NCBI GenBank assembly: GCA_038400315.1
Contig: CP151667.1
Coordinates: 124,001-188,000 of the forward strand
Direction: 5' to 3'
DNA from: Isosphaeraceae bacterium EP7
GTDB taxonomy: Bacteria > Planctomycetota > Planctomycetia > Isosphaerales > Isosphaeraceae
DNA: 64,000 bases
Below, piece after piece: positions 39,867 to 47,905 of this stretch. The notes beneath the pieces are model-generated. The model was not told the DNA's origin. It did no database searches and worked only from the letters and a program-made list of their open reading frames with translations. Made by a program: the position numbers and the translations under genes. Numbering within the stretch: position 1 is the stretch's first letter; every line of letters begins with the position of its first letter.

Positions 39867-40427
39867 ATGGACTGGTCCGCCGCCTTCGACGAGGCCCTCA
39901 CCTACACCGGGTTCCTCGACCGGCACGCCACCCCCCCTCAGCGTGCTCGCTGGGACGACAGCCACGCCGCCACGACCCTGACGCCCGCACAGGCCGAACT
40001 CCTCGGCGGATTCAAGCGGACCCTGAACGTCCTGGTGCTTGCGGGCACGTGGTGCGGCGACTGCGTGAACCAGTGCCCCGCCTTCGACCACTTCGCCCGC
40101 GCCGCCAGGACCCTCAACCTCCGCTTCCTCGACCGCGACGCCCGCCCCGACGCAGCCGACGCCCTGTCGATCAACGGCGGCCACCGAGTTCCGGTCATCC
40201 TGGCCCTGAGCGAAGACTTCGAAGAAGTCCTCCGCTACGGCGAAAGGACCCTTTCCATCTATCGCAAGCTGGCCGCCGACCAGTTGGGCTCCTCCTGCCC
40301 CACCGGCTTCGTTCCCCCGGATACGGAATTGCGAGCCCGGGTCACCGCCGAGTGGCTCGACGAATTCGAGCGAGCCCACCTCATCCTCCGCCTCTCCCCC
40401 AAGCTCAGGGCCCGCCACGGCGACTGA
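39867..40427 (+). CDS. Thioredoxin-fold protein
   Basis: 186 aa from ATG 39867 (MDWSAAFDEALTYTGFLDRH). Thioredoxin family with active site WCGDC (62-66) in NVLVLAGTWCGDCVNQCPAFDHFA, and the cis-Pro loop in NGGHRVPVILAL, followed by FEEVLRYGERTLSIYRKLA. The extra Cys at position 70 (CVNQC) is a family feature in planctomycetes. No signal peptide, so cytoplasmic thiol-disulfide chemistry is likely; partner unknown. ATG 39831 in the same frame is the alternative start. Monocistronic, convergent with the PrsW gene. Confidence 0.88.
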   Translation: MDWSAAFDEALTYTGFLDRHATPPQRARWDDSHAATTLTPAQAELLGGFKRTLNVLVLAGTWCGDCVNQCPAFDHFARAARTLNLRFLDRDARPDAADALSINGGHRVPVILALSEDFEEVLRYGERTLSIYRKLAADQLGSSCPTGFVPPDTELRARVTAEWLDEFERAHLILRLSPKLRARHGD

Positions 40428-40502
40428 CGGCCGCATAGTCGAGCGGCGAGGCGTGTCGCCCCCGAGATCTGGCTTGCCGGGCCTTGAGGGCCGAGCTTCG
40501 GG

Positions 40503-40537
40503 GGCCTCGGGCGGCTTGTCCTCGCCGGCCCGAGGCC
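40503..40537. terminator. Hairpin between convergent genes
   Basis: Perfect 10-bp stem GGCCTCGGGC (40503-40512) with GCCCGAGGCC (40528-40537), 15-base loop, no T-run. It sits between the thioredoxin-fold gene and the PrsW-like gene. Confidence 0.45.
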
Positions 40538-40566
40538 ATGCGAGCGGGGCTCGGACCCGCTCGATC

Positions 40567-41913
40567 TCAATAGGCCATCTTCTTCGCCGCCTTGGCCCGC
40601 CCCGCGCCGGGGTATGTGACCCGCGCCAGCTCGATGTGCCAGGCCAGCCAGCCGAATGAGAGCAGGGCCACGACGAGGGCGCCGGCGTTCATGTCTTGCT
40701 TGAGCAGGGTGTCATAAAATCCGTGCAGGAGCATGGGCACGGCCATGACACGGAGCATGAACAGGCCGAATTCGCCTGCGTCATCGATATGCTCATAGTG
40801 ATCGACGTTCCGCGAGATGGCGATGCCGACCGAAGCCGACCACATCGCGTGCAGCGCGACGCAGGAGACGAACCGGACGAGGTAGATGTCGAACCCGCTG
40901 ATCCCGTTGTAATATCGAGACGAGTACATGATTCCTTCCGAGATGCCGAAGCCGACGCCAGAGGCGAGGCCCCAGAGGCAGGCGCCTCTCCAGCCCATCT
41001 CGGCGTGGCGCTTGAAGTAGAAGAAGAGCGGGATCGCCTTGGCGAACTCCTCGCAGAGCCCGACGCCGAAGGTGAAGCCCAGGGCGCTGAGGAGGAAGTT
41101 GCTGTCGGGATCGTTCGCCGAGTCGTACGACCAGCCGATGAAGGTCAGGATCAGCATGATGATCATGAACACGCCCCGACCCCCGAAACGACGGAGCCGG
41201 AAATTCGAGCAGAACTGCACGAGCAGCAGGACGATGACACCGACGGTCCCCGTGAACGCCCCGATCCCGAGCAGGTGCAGCGTCTGGGCCCGCTCGACCG
41301 AGAAGAAGAGGCCGATCAGCAGCAGGAAACCGACCGTGGCGATGGCCGCGTAAACCCAGTGGGCCGAAGTGTCGCGGGAAAGGTGGGCGCCGTCGAGCTT
41401 ATGGCCGGGAAGCACCGCGATCGCATCGTCGAGCGATAGCTCGACGTTGGAGAGCGCCCCTTCGATTCGCTTCTGCTCCTCGGGCGTCGCCTTCTGGACC
41501 GTCTGGGTGAACCGGTCCTGGATGTCGGATTTGTCTTCCTTGCTCAGCAGCGAGATGACCAGCGGGATCAGGGCAAAGGCCAGTAGCAAGTACGAATATT
41601 CGAGGAGTGATGACTCCCCGCCCGCCCGGGCCCTGGCCTTCGTGGCCGCAGGCTGCGGCGAAGGCGTCCGGGACCTCGACGTCCTCGTCTCGGCCTGCGG
41701 GCTCGGTTGATACGTCGACGGTGTTGCGGGCCGGTGCGACGGCTCGTCTTCATGGAGCGAGTACGTCAGGTCGGGCTCGGGATCGAAGGCGACGGCCTCC
41801 GGCTGCGGGATCGGCAAGGTCGTGCCGCATTGAGGGCACCTCGCCTTCCTGCCCGCCAACTCGTCGCGGGCCTTGAGGACTTTACCGCATCCGCATTCGA
41901 ATGTGATCGCCAT
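40567..41913 (-). CDS. PrsW-type intramembrane protease with zinc-ribbon head
   Basis: 448 aa from ATG 41913. An N-terminal zinc ribbon (CGCGKVLKARDELAGRKARCPQCG) and a Pro/Ser/Arg-rich linker precede eight or nine membrane helices. The PrsW/CAAX-type motifs are there: GLCEEFAKAIPLFFYFK (the EExxK glutamates), GLASGVGFGISEGIMY (the ExxxN-like second motif) and ALHAMWSASVGIA (catalytic His). PrsW proteins cut membrane anti-sigma factors or prenyl-type proteins in the membrane; the substrate here is unknown. The ECF anti-sigma factor at 55.3 kb is a possible but unproven client. ATG 41961 in the same frame is an alternative start. Confidence 0.88.
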   Translation of the reverse strand: MAITFECGCGKVLKARDELAGRKARCPQCGTTLPIPQPEAVAFDPEPDLTYSLHEDEPSHRPATPSTYQPSPQAETRTSRSRTPSPQPAATKARARAGGESSLLEYSYLLLAFALIPLVISLLSKEDKSDIQDRFTQTVQKATPEEQKRIEGALSNVELSLDDAIAVLPGHKLDGAHLSRDTSAHWVYAAIATVGFLLLIGLFFSVERAQTLHLLGIGAFTGTVGVIVLLLVQFCSNFRLRRFGGRGVFMIIMLILTFIGWSYDSANDPDSNFLLSALGFTFGVGLCEEFAKAIPLFFYFKRHAEMGWRGACLWGLASGVGFGISEGIMYSSRYYNGISGFDIYLVRFVSCVALHAMWSASVGIAISRNVDHYEHIDDAGEFGLFMLRVMAVPMLLHGFYDTLLKQDMNAGALVVALLSFGWLAWHIELARVTYPGAGRAKAAKKMAY

Positions 41914-42070
41914 CCATCGTCCCTTTTGCTCGACCTGAATCCATGCATCGTCCGTGGACAAAGCCTCATCGGTGATCGACGGACGCCATGGAAAAATTGA
42001 TTGAATTCTGCCGGCAACAGGATCTTCACGTCGAAGGCTTCGAACGGCCGGGCGTCGACGTGGTCCGCGC

Positions 42071-42910
42071 TCAGTCGATGAAGACGCGGAGGGCGTGGCT
42101 GGCGCTGCGGTTGTACCAGGAGTTTTCGCGGAAGGGGCGGAGGTGGACTCCGCAGGGGATGGGCTGGCCTTCGGAGTCCCGGACGTCTTCGCCGTGGCTG
42201 TCGAGGACCAGCGGGGTGCCGTCGGGCGACCGGCCGATGGGGCCGACCCAGAGGACGACGTGGCTGATCTTGCCGCCTGGTTTGCCTCGGATGAAGAGGA
42301 GGTCGCCGGTGCGTAGGGTCGCCAGGCGATCGTCGTAGGAGGAGGGAAGCTCGACGGCGTGGAGGCGCGTGGCTCGCCCGTCGGTCCCCTTGACGGATCG
42401 CTCCTCGGACTGTTTGTGGACGTCGGAGTTGAGGCGCAGGCCGAAGCCCTGGTTGTAGACGAAGCCGGTCAGGTTGCTGCAATCCACCCCTTTGCCGTTG
42501 CTGCCGGCACAGGTCGGCATCCAGGGCCAGGCCTCTGGCGGGCTCCAGTCGGGGATGTGGTGATGCTGGTAGGCGTAGCCCTGAAACCGCAGCGCGACGG
42601 CGATGACCCGCTCTCGCTTCCGCTCGGCCGGCCAGTGCTCGACGCCTGGGGGCCTGGGATAGAAGGCGGCGGGCGGACCCCACGCATGCCAGCGTTCCAG
42701 CGTCCTTGGCGTATACCACTGATGGAACGGGACTTCCGATTCGAGCCGATGATCCCCGCGTTCCGTCCGCTCCAGGTCGCCGATCACTTCGGCCGCCCGA
42801 TGGGTGAACTCGACCCGGTAGGGCGAGCGATAGGTCAACTCCTGGGCATGCACGGGAAGCCCGAGGCTTGCCAGGACAATGCAGGCGAACACGAACAGAG
42901 ACCGAGGCAT
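42071..42910 (-). CDS. Exported NlpC/P60-like cysteine peptidase
   Basis: 279 aa with a signal peptide (MPRSLFVFACIVLASLGLPVHA, cleaved before QELT). The C-terminal half has the NlpC/P60 triad: Cys in GKGVDCSNLTGFVYN, His in GKISHVVLWVGPIG and a polar third residue in LDSHGEDV, with LRTGDLLFIRG before it. Such enzymes cut peptides of peptidoglycan or related glycans outside the cytoplasm. Planctomycetes have thin peptidoglycan, so that remains the most natural substrate. Monocistronic; the 126-base gap to the next gene upstream has nothing clear. Confidence 0.88.
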   Translation of the reverse strand: MPRSLFVFACIVLASLGLPVHAQELTYRSPYRVEFTHRAAEVIGDLERTERGDHRLESEVPFHQWYTPRTLERWHAWGPPAAFYPRPPGVEHWPAERKRERVIAVALRFQGYAYQHHHIPDWSPPEAWPWMPTCAGSNGKGVDCSNLTGFVYNQGFGLRLNSDVHKQSEERSVKGTDGRATRLHAVELPSSYDDRLATLRTGDLLFIRGKPGGKISHVVLWVGPIGRSPDGTPLVLDSHGEDVRDSEGQPIPCGVHLRPFRENSWYNRSASHALRVFID

Positions 42911-43036
42911 CGCCGCCCTCCCCGCCGAACAACTTGTGGGCGCGACGACGCGGCCCCGGAATCAAGTCTAGGACATGGGAGCGGAGGGAGCCGGATGGCC
43001 GGTTTCGGTCGGTCCTTGAGGGTGGGAACCCCCGCT

Positions 43037-44383
43037 TCAGTCGGCCGGCACGCCGAAGGCTTCGGGGAGGTTCTTCCGGGTCTCGCGGAGGATCTCCAGG
43101 ATTGCGCGGCGGTCTTCGGCGGAGAGGTGGGCGAAGGTGGGGGACTGGTCCTTGCCGGTGAGGATCTCGGAGAGGCGCAGGTAAACGCGGGACCTGGCGG
43201 GGGGCGGCAGGGCTTCGAAGGCTTCGGAGCCGATCAGGTCGCTGCATGGATATTTGAACATTCGACGGGTCAGGTCGAAGTCGCGGAGTGAGCGGCCCTT
43301 GGTGTCGCGGGCCGCGTGGCCGGCGTAGTCGTGGGCGAAGGACGTGGTGCCGACGATAGGGTCGGTGAGCTTCGCCTCTTCGACGAAGAGGAGCTGGCGG
43401 ACGAGCTTCTCGGCGGCGCCCTCGATGCGGCGGCGGGTGCCGTCCGACATGGTGCCGGGCGGGTCGTTGAACGCCTTGTTCATGCCGTCTTGCTGGAACA
43501 GGGCGATGCGCGACTCGTAGCCGGCCAGGGTGATCGCGTTGTGGGTCTGCGTCTGATGTTCCAGGACCATCAGGGCCACGATATCGCTGTGGGGCGTGAG
43601 ATAGGGGTCCGTGTTGACCAGAGATTCGAGGTCGGTCCGGTTCGCGCCCGCCGCGGTGTCGAGCGTCGCATCGGCGTCCCGGCCTTGTGAGGTCTCCGCC
43701 GATGCGACGTTGCCCATATGAGTTTGCGTGCCGTGGGTGCCGGTGACGTACCAGCCGCCCCAGCGCCGGTCGAGCGGGCTGGCGTGGGTCGTCACGTGCG
43801 TCCCGGCGCTGAAGATGGGGGAGCCGGTGCGGTCGGGCACCACCGACCGGACGAAGTGGCCGGGGACGCCCATCGTCTTGGGCGAGACGTGACATTGCAG
43901 GCATTCGTGCGTCTGCCGCACGAACTTCGGCCGCTCGTCCTCGGCCTGGTCGAGCAGGTAGAAGACGGCCCCGAGCTTGGGGTCCACCGACGAGACTTCC
44001 AGCACGTCGCCCCCACGCACCCAGCCGACATACGCATCATCGCCGAAATAGAGGGCCCGCGGCCGCGTGCGCGAGATCTTGGTGTGCTGGAAGCTCGTCT
44101 TGCTGAAGACCAGGGCCTGAGACGATTTCGGGATCTTCAAGTGTTCAAGCAACGATGGAAGGTAGCCGTGCCTGATGTCATGGACAAGCTTCGCCTCGCC
44201 CGAGTCCAGCCGCTTCTGGAGCCTGGCGATGGGGTCGTCGGGCTGCGAGGTGGCGTAGTCGATGGGGGGCATCTCATAGGGCTGGTCGGCGCCGGCCGAC
44301 ATGCCAGGCCAGGCGACGATGGTCGCCATCAGGAGGAAGGATACCCACGCAACTCGCTTGCCCGATGCGTCACGGCCCGTCAT
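43037..44383 (-). CDS. Exported protein with a single haem c motif
   Basis: 448 aa from ATG 44383, with signal segment (RVAWVSFLLMATIVAWPGMSAGA). One CxxCH, in HECLQCHVSPKTMGVPG at about residue 170. The surrounding pattern (VPGHFVRSVVPDRTGSPIF, HVTTHASPLDRRWGGWYVTG, HGTQTHMGNVAS, LEHQTQTHNAI) is a conserved planctomycete/acidobacterial family known only as 'cytochrome-type' hypothetical protein. Its many His residues suggest haem or metal ligation. Periplasmic redox function is inferred. ATG 44431 in the same frame lies before the signal peptide and is less likely. Confidence 0.8.
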   Translation of the reverse strand: MTGRDASGKRVAWVSFLLMATIVAWPGMSAGADQPYEMPPIDYATSQPDDPIARLQKRLDSGEAKLVHDIRHGYLPSLLEHLKIPKSSQALVFSKTSFQHTKISRTRPRALYFGDDAYVGWVRGGDVLEVSSVDPKLGAVFYLLDQAEDERPKFVRQTHECLQCHVSPKTMGVPGHFVRSVVPDRTGSPIFSAGTHVTTHASPLDRRWGGWYVTGTHGTQTHMGNVASAETSQGRDADATLDTAAGANRTDLESLVNTDPYLTPHSDIVALMVLEHQTQTHNAITLAGYESRIALFQQDGMNKAFNDPPGTMSDGTRRRIEGAAEKLVRQLLFVEEAKLTDPIVGTTSFAHDYAGHAARDTKGRSLRDFDLTRRMFKYPCSDLIGSEAFEALPPPARSRVYLRLSEILTGKDQSPTFAHLSAEDRRAILEILRETRKNLPEAFGVPAD

Positions 44384-44480
44384 CCGACCACCTTTCCCCG
44401 AGATTCCCCGGATGAACGCGGACTGGCTCACTCGGCTTGATTATCAGGACATGGACGTCCAATTTCAAGCGTTTCGTCGT

Positions 44481-45830
44481 TCAGCCCGGGGACGGGCAAT
44501 ACGTCAGGCCGCCTCGGGGAAAGACGCGGATGGTTCGGGGAGGGCCGTTCAGGGCCTTTTCTGCGGCGTTCCAGAGCTTCGACTGGTCGTCGAAGAGGCG
44601 GACGGGGCCGAGGCGGGGGCCGATTCGGGCGTGGAGGGGCGGGGCGTAGACGAGGACGTGGCGGTCGACGACGAGCTCGGCGGCCCAGCGGATCATGAAT
44701 TCGGCCGGGTGCTTCATGATCGAGGTCGCGAGGCAGGCGGCCTTCAGGCCACGGCGGATGAACCAGCCGCCGGGGGCGCCCGTCGCGGCGATGGCGCGGA
44801 GCGCGGAGAGGGGCATCGAGCGGTCGAGCTCGTCGGGGTCGGTCCAGAAGGCGCCGAGGAGGACCCCGCCGGGGCGGCAGGCGGCCCGGTGCTGGAGCAG
44901 GACCTTGAAGCTCATCAAGGGGTCGCCCGGCCAGGGGTTGTTGCCGGCGATGACGAGGTCGGCCTCGGGGCGGTCGGGGGCACGGAGGCGGCGGGTGGCC
45001 TCGGCGGCGAGGGTGTCCTGGACCGCGTCGACCGGGCCGGAGGCCACGCGCAGGACCGTGCCGGGGGGGCCGAGCAGGTGGCTGACCGAGGCGCACGGGC
45101 CGAGCAGTCGCGCGGCCGCGCGAATCGAGTGGCGCATCGGGTTGTCGGCCGCAGTTCCGCCCAGCAACCGCCGGGTGTCGCCATCCAGGCCACCTCGATG
45201 CAGGGCGATCAGGGTGGAGCGGTGGCTGGTGCCGGGGAAGACGAGCTTGTAGCCGCCACCGAAACCCGCCTGCAGGTGCGGGAGCACCGAGCCGACGAGG
45301 ACGCGCAAGTCGGCCCGGGCCACAGTCCGGAAGACGCGGACGGGGATGCCTTCGGGGGTCGTCCCGAGGTCATCGTACGCCGAGAGGTCGTCCACGGGGG
45401 GGCTTTGGCAGGAGTACGCCTCGAAGATTGCGTCTCCGACTCGTTTACGCATGGAGTCTGCGTCCACGGCGTGATGGCGGCCGACTCCGACGCTGATCGA
45501 GACGTCGTCGGTGCGTACTCCGGCTGCGTGGATACGGTCGAGGAGGACGGGGAGGGCCTGCCGCACGGGAGTCCATCGCGAGGGGTCGTCGACGACGATG
45601 GCGACCTTCGAGCCGGGGCCGAGCGACCTCTCGAACGGGGCCGCGCCCGACTCGGGGGTGTCGAGGGCGGCATTCAGGGCGGCCGCGTAGTCGGGCAGTC
45701 CGCCATCGAGGTCGGGCGAGAAGGTCTCGGGCTCCGGCCAGGTTCCCGGGGGATGGAGGTTGAGCCGGCCCGAGTCTCCCCAGGGGATCTCGATCCTCGA
45801 GGCATACCGGCCGTCGGTGGGGTCGATCAT
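44481..45830 (-). CDS. LarA-like lactate racemase family protein (DUF2088)
   Basis: 449 aa from ATG 45830, with AAGGA nine bases upstream. Sequence features of the nickel-pincer LarA family: VAIVVDDPSRWTPVRQ (the DxxRxTP motif that holds the cofactor), SISVGVGRHHAVD (the G-x-GxHR loop), and PHLQAGFGGGYKLVFPGTSHRSTL (the Lys and following residues that carry the pincer in LarA). LarA interconverts L- and D-lactate or similar 2-hydroxy acids. No larB, larC or larE genes are next to it, so the cofactor must be made elsewhere in the genome, or the substrate differs. The longer frame upstream (to 46835) is antisense to kdsD. Confidence 0.85.
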   Translation of the reverse strand: MIDPTDGRYASRIEIPWGDSGRLNLHPPGTWPEPETFSPDLDGGLPDYAAALNAALDTPESGAAPFERSLGPGSKVAIVVDDPSRWTPVRQALPVLLDRIHAAGVRTDDVSISVGVGRHHAVDADSMRKRVGDAIFEAYSCQSPPVDDLSAYDDLGTTPEGIPVRVFRTVARADLRVLVGSVLPHLQAGFGGGYKLVFPGTSHRSTLIALHRGGLDGDTRRLLGGTAADNPMRHSIRAAARLLGPCASVSHLLGPPGTVLRVASGPVDAVQDTLAAEATRRLRAPDRPEADLVIAGNNPWPGDPLMSFKVLLQHRAACRPGGVLLGAFWTDPDELDRSMPLSALRAIAATGAPGGWFIRRGLKAACLATSIMKHPAEFMIRWAAELVVDRHVLVYAPPLHARIGPRLGPVRLFDDQSKLWNAAEKALNGPPRTIRVFPRGGLTYCPSPG

Positions 45831-46178
45831 CCGGCGCAAGTCCTTTGTCTGACCGCATTCTGGCGATCCCGGTCGGGCGGGTCGGCCGCAAGACGCCACG
45901 CTAACGGAACTCGGCCCCGGCCGCCACGTCGGTAAAGCTGACTGGACCCGGCCTTCTCCGGCGGCCAAGAGTCGAGGGGGCAGATCCGCGCGAATCGTCG
46001 AGGTCGACCGCAAGTTTGCCGACCGGGGAGGCCGATGATACGGGAAGGGTAAGGTTGGCGGAGGGGCGCGATCGACGGGATTCGGGCCGCGTTGACGACC
46101 GGGCGAGGATGGGCTATGGTTCCGCCCCGGGTCGCTGGGTCGGCCCCGAAGCTCGTCGTGGCGCAAGGAGGCTCCTCG
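45831..46178. other. Divergent intergenic region between larA-like and kdsD
   Basis: No gene supported. It should hold promoters for both directions; no clear -35/-10 pair is visible on either strand. Confidence 0.35.
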
Positions 46179-47210
46179 ATGGCGATGATCACCGACGCGT
46201 CGCTGGATTTCGAGACCGAGGCCGAGGGCCTGGCCTTCGCCCGGGATGTCCTGCGTATCGAGGCTGAAGCACTCGGCCAGGTCCGCCTGCGGCTCGGTAC
46301 CTCGATCGTGCGGGCCGCCGAGCTGCTGTTCCGCTGCCGGGGCGCGGTGGCCGTGATGGGCATGGGCAAGGCGGGCCAGGTCGGCCAGAAGCTCGCCGCG
46401 ACGCTGGCGTCGACCGGCACGCGGGCCTACCCGCTGCATCCGGCCGAGGCGGTTCACGGCGACCTGGGCCGGGTTCGCGAGGGCGACGCGGTCATCGCGC
46501 TGTCGTCGAGCGGCGAGACCGAGGAGATCCTGCGACTCGTCCCCTCGCTCAGGCGGATCGGGGCGACCCTGGTGGCGATCACTCAGACGGCGACCAGCAG
46601 CCTGGGCCGCGCGGCCGATTTCTGCATCGCGATGGGGCCGATCGAGGAGGCTTGCCCGCTGGGCCTGGCCCCCACGGCGAGCACCACGGCGATGATGGCG
46701 GTCGGCGATGCCCTGGCCCTGCTGGTCAGTCGTCGCCGCGACTTCAGGGCCGAGGACTTCGCCGTCTACCACCCCGGCGGGAGCCTGGGGAGGCGTCTGG
46801 GTCGGGTCGAGGACCTGATGAGGACCGGGCCCCACGTCCGGTTGGCCAGCGGCGACGAGACGGTACGCGAGGTTTTCGTCAGGCTCGCCGGCCCGAGGCG
46901 CAGGACCGGGGCCGTGCTGGTGGTCGACGAGACCGAGCGGCTGTCGGGGATCTTCACCGACTCGGACCTGGCCCGGCTGTTCGAGCGTCGGCGCGAGGCC
47001 CTGCTCGACCGGCCGATGTCCGAGGTGATGACGCGCGACCCGGTGCGGGTGCAGGTGGGCGCGTCGGTCGCCGAGGCGGTCGAGGCACTCAAGGCACGCA
47101 AGATCAGCGAGCTGCCGGTGGTCGACCGGGGCGGGCGGCCCGTGGGTCTGCTCGACCTGACCGACCTGATCGGCCTGGTGCCCGCGGGCGCCGGGGGGGC
47201 CGACGTATGA
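46179..47210 (+). CDS. kdsD: Arabinose-5-phosphate isomerase (KpsF/GutQ family)
   Basis: Converts ribulose-5-phosphate to arabinose-5-phosphate, first step toward KDO for LPS. ATG 46179 (343 aa) has AAGGAGG seven bases upstream. SIS domain (about residues 30-175): VAVMGMGKAGQVGQKLAATLASTGTRA, HGDLGRVREGDAVIALSSSGETEEIL, and ACPLGLAPTASTTAMMAVGDALA. Two CBS domains follow (about 205-335), ending ARKISELPVVDRGGRPVGLLDLTDLI. Length is usual. Its stop overlaps the kdsC start (ATGA). The operon continues into the LptA-like gene, matching the role in KDO-LPS supply. Confidence 0.93.
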   Translation: MAMITDASLDFETEAEGLAFARDVLRIEAEALGQVRLRLGTSIVRAAELLFRCRGAVAVMGMGKAGQVGQKLAATLASTGTRAYPLHPAEAVHGDLGRVREGDAVIALSSSGETEEILRLVPSLRRIGATLVAITQTATSSLGRAADFCIAMGPIEEACPLGLAPTASTTAMMAVGDALALLVSRRRDFRAEDFAVYHPGGSLGRRLGRVEDLMRTGPHVRLASGDETVREVFVRLAGPRRRTGAVLVVDETERLSGIFTDSDLARLFERRREALLDRPMSEVMTRDPVRVQVGASVAEAVEALKARKISELPVVDRGGRPVGLLDLTDLIGLVPAGAGGADV

Positions 47211-47770
47211 CCGAGTTTCCCCCGGACTCCGACGAGCTGATGCGGAGGTGCGGCGGCATCGAGCTGCTGCTCCTGGATGTTGACGGCGTCTTGACCGACG
47301 GCGTCATCGCGGTGGACGACCGAGGGGTCGAGACCAAGCATTTTCATGTCCGCGACGGCTGGGCGATCGCCCGCTGGCGCGAGCTTGGTCATCGCGCGGC
47401 GATCCTCTCGGGCCGGAGGTCGGCCGCGGTCGACGTCCGCGCGGCCGAGCTGGGGATCAGCCCGGTGATCCAGGGGGCCGCGGAGAAGCGTGGGCCCTTC
47501 CTGGCCTTGCTTGCCGAGCTTGAATTGAGGCCCGACCAGGTCGCTTACATGGGGGACGACCTCCCCGACCTTCCGCTCCTGCGGTCGGTTGGCCTGGCGG
47601 CCTGCCCCTCGGACGCGGCGCCCGAAGTGGCGGAGTTCGCCCACGTCGTCACCCGTGCCGGCGGCGGCCGCGGGGCCGTCCGGGAACTGGTCGAGCTGAT
47701 CCTGACCCATCAAGGATCGTGGCACGAGCTGGTCGACCGCTGCCGGGCCCCGGCCATCGCCAGCGGCTAG
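47207..47770 (+). CDS. kdsC: KDO-8-phosphate phosphatase (HAD family)
   Basis: 187 aa; the start overlaps the kdsD stop by ATGA. HAD phosphatase: LLLLDVDGVLTDGVI (nucleophile Asp in DVDGV), AILSGRRSAAVD, and the third motif AYMGDDLPDLPLL with the Mg-binding Asp pair. KdsC removes phosphate from KDO-8-P. Short for HAD proteins, and without a cap domain, as the family is. Closely coupled with kdsD; then 135 bases to the LptA-like gene. Confidence 0.92.
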   Translation: MTEFPPDSDELMRRCGGIELLLLDVDGVLTDGVIAVDDRGVETKHFHVRDGWAIARWRELGHRAAILSGRRSAAVDVRAAELGISPVIQGAAEKRGPFLALLAELELRPDQVAYMGDDLPDLPLLRSVGLAACPSDAAPEVAEFAHVVTRAGGGRGAVRELVELILTHQGSWHELVDRCRAPAIASG

Positions 47771-47905
47771 GTTCTCTCTCGTGCGTGGGGTCTGTGCAAG
47801 TCAGGCCCGAGGTTCGCCGCAGTTGCTGTCGCCGTTGTTGCCGTCTTTTACGCCCGGCCCGACGCCGATCCTGGCCCCTGAAGCCCTCCGACGCGGGGAG
47901 CCGCC

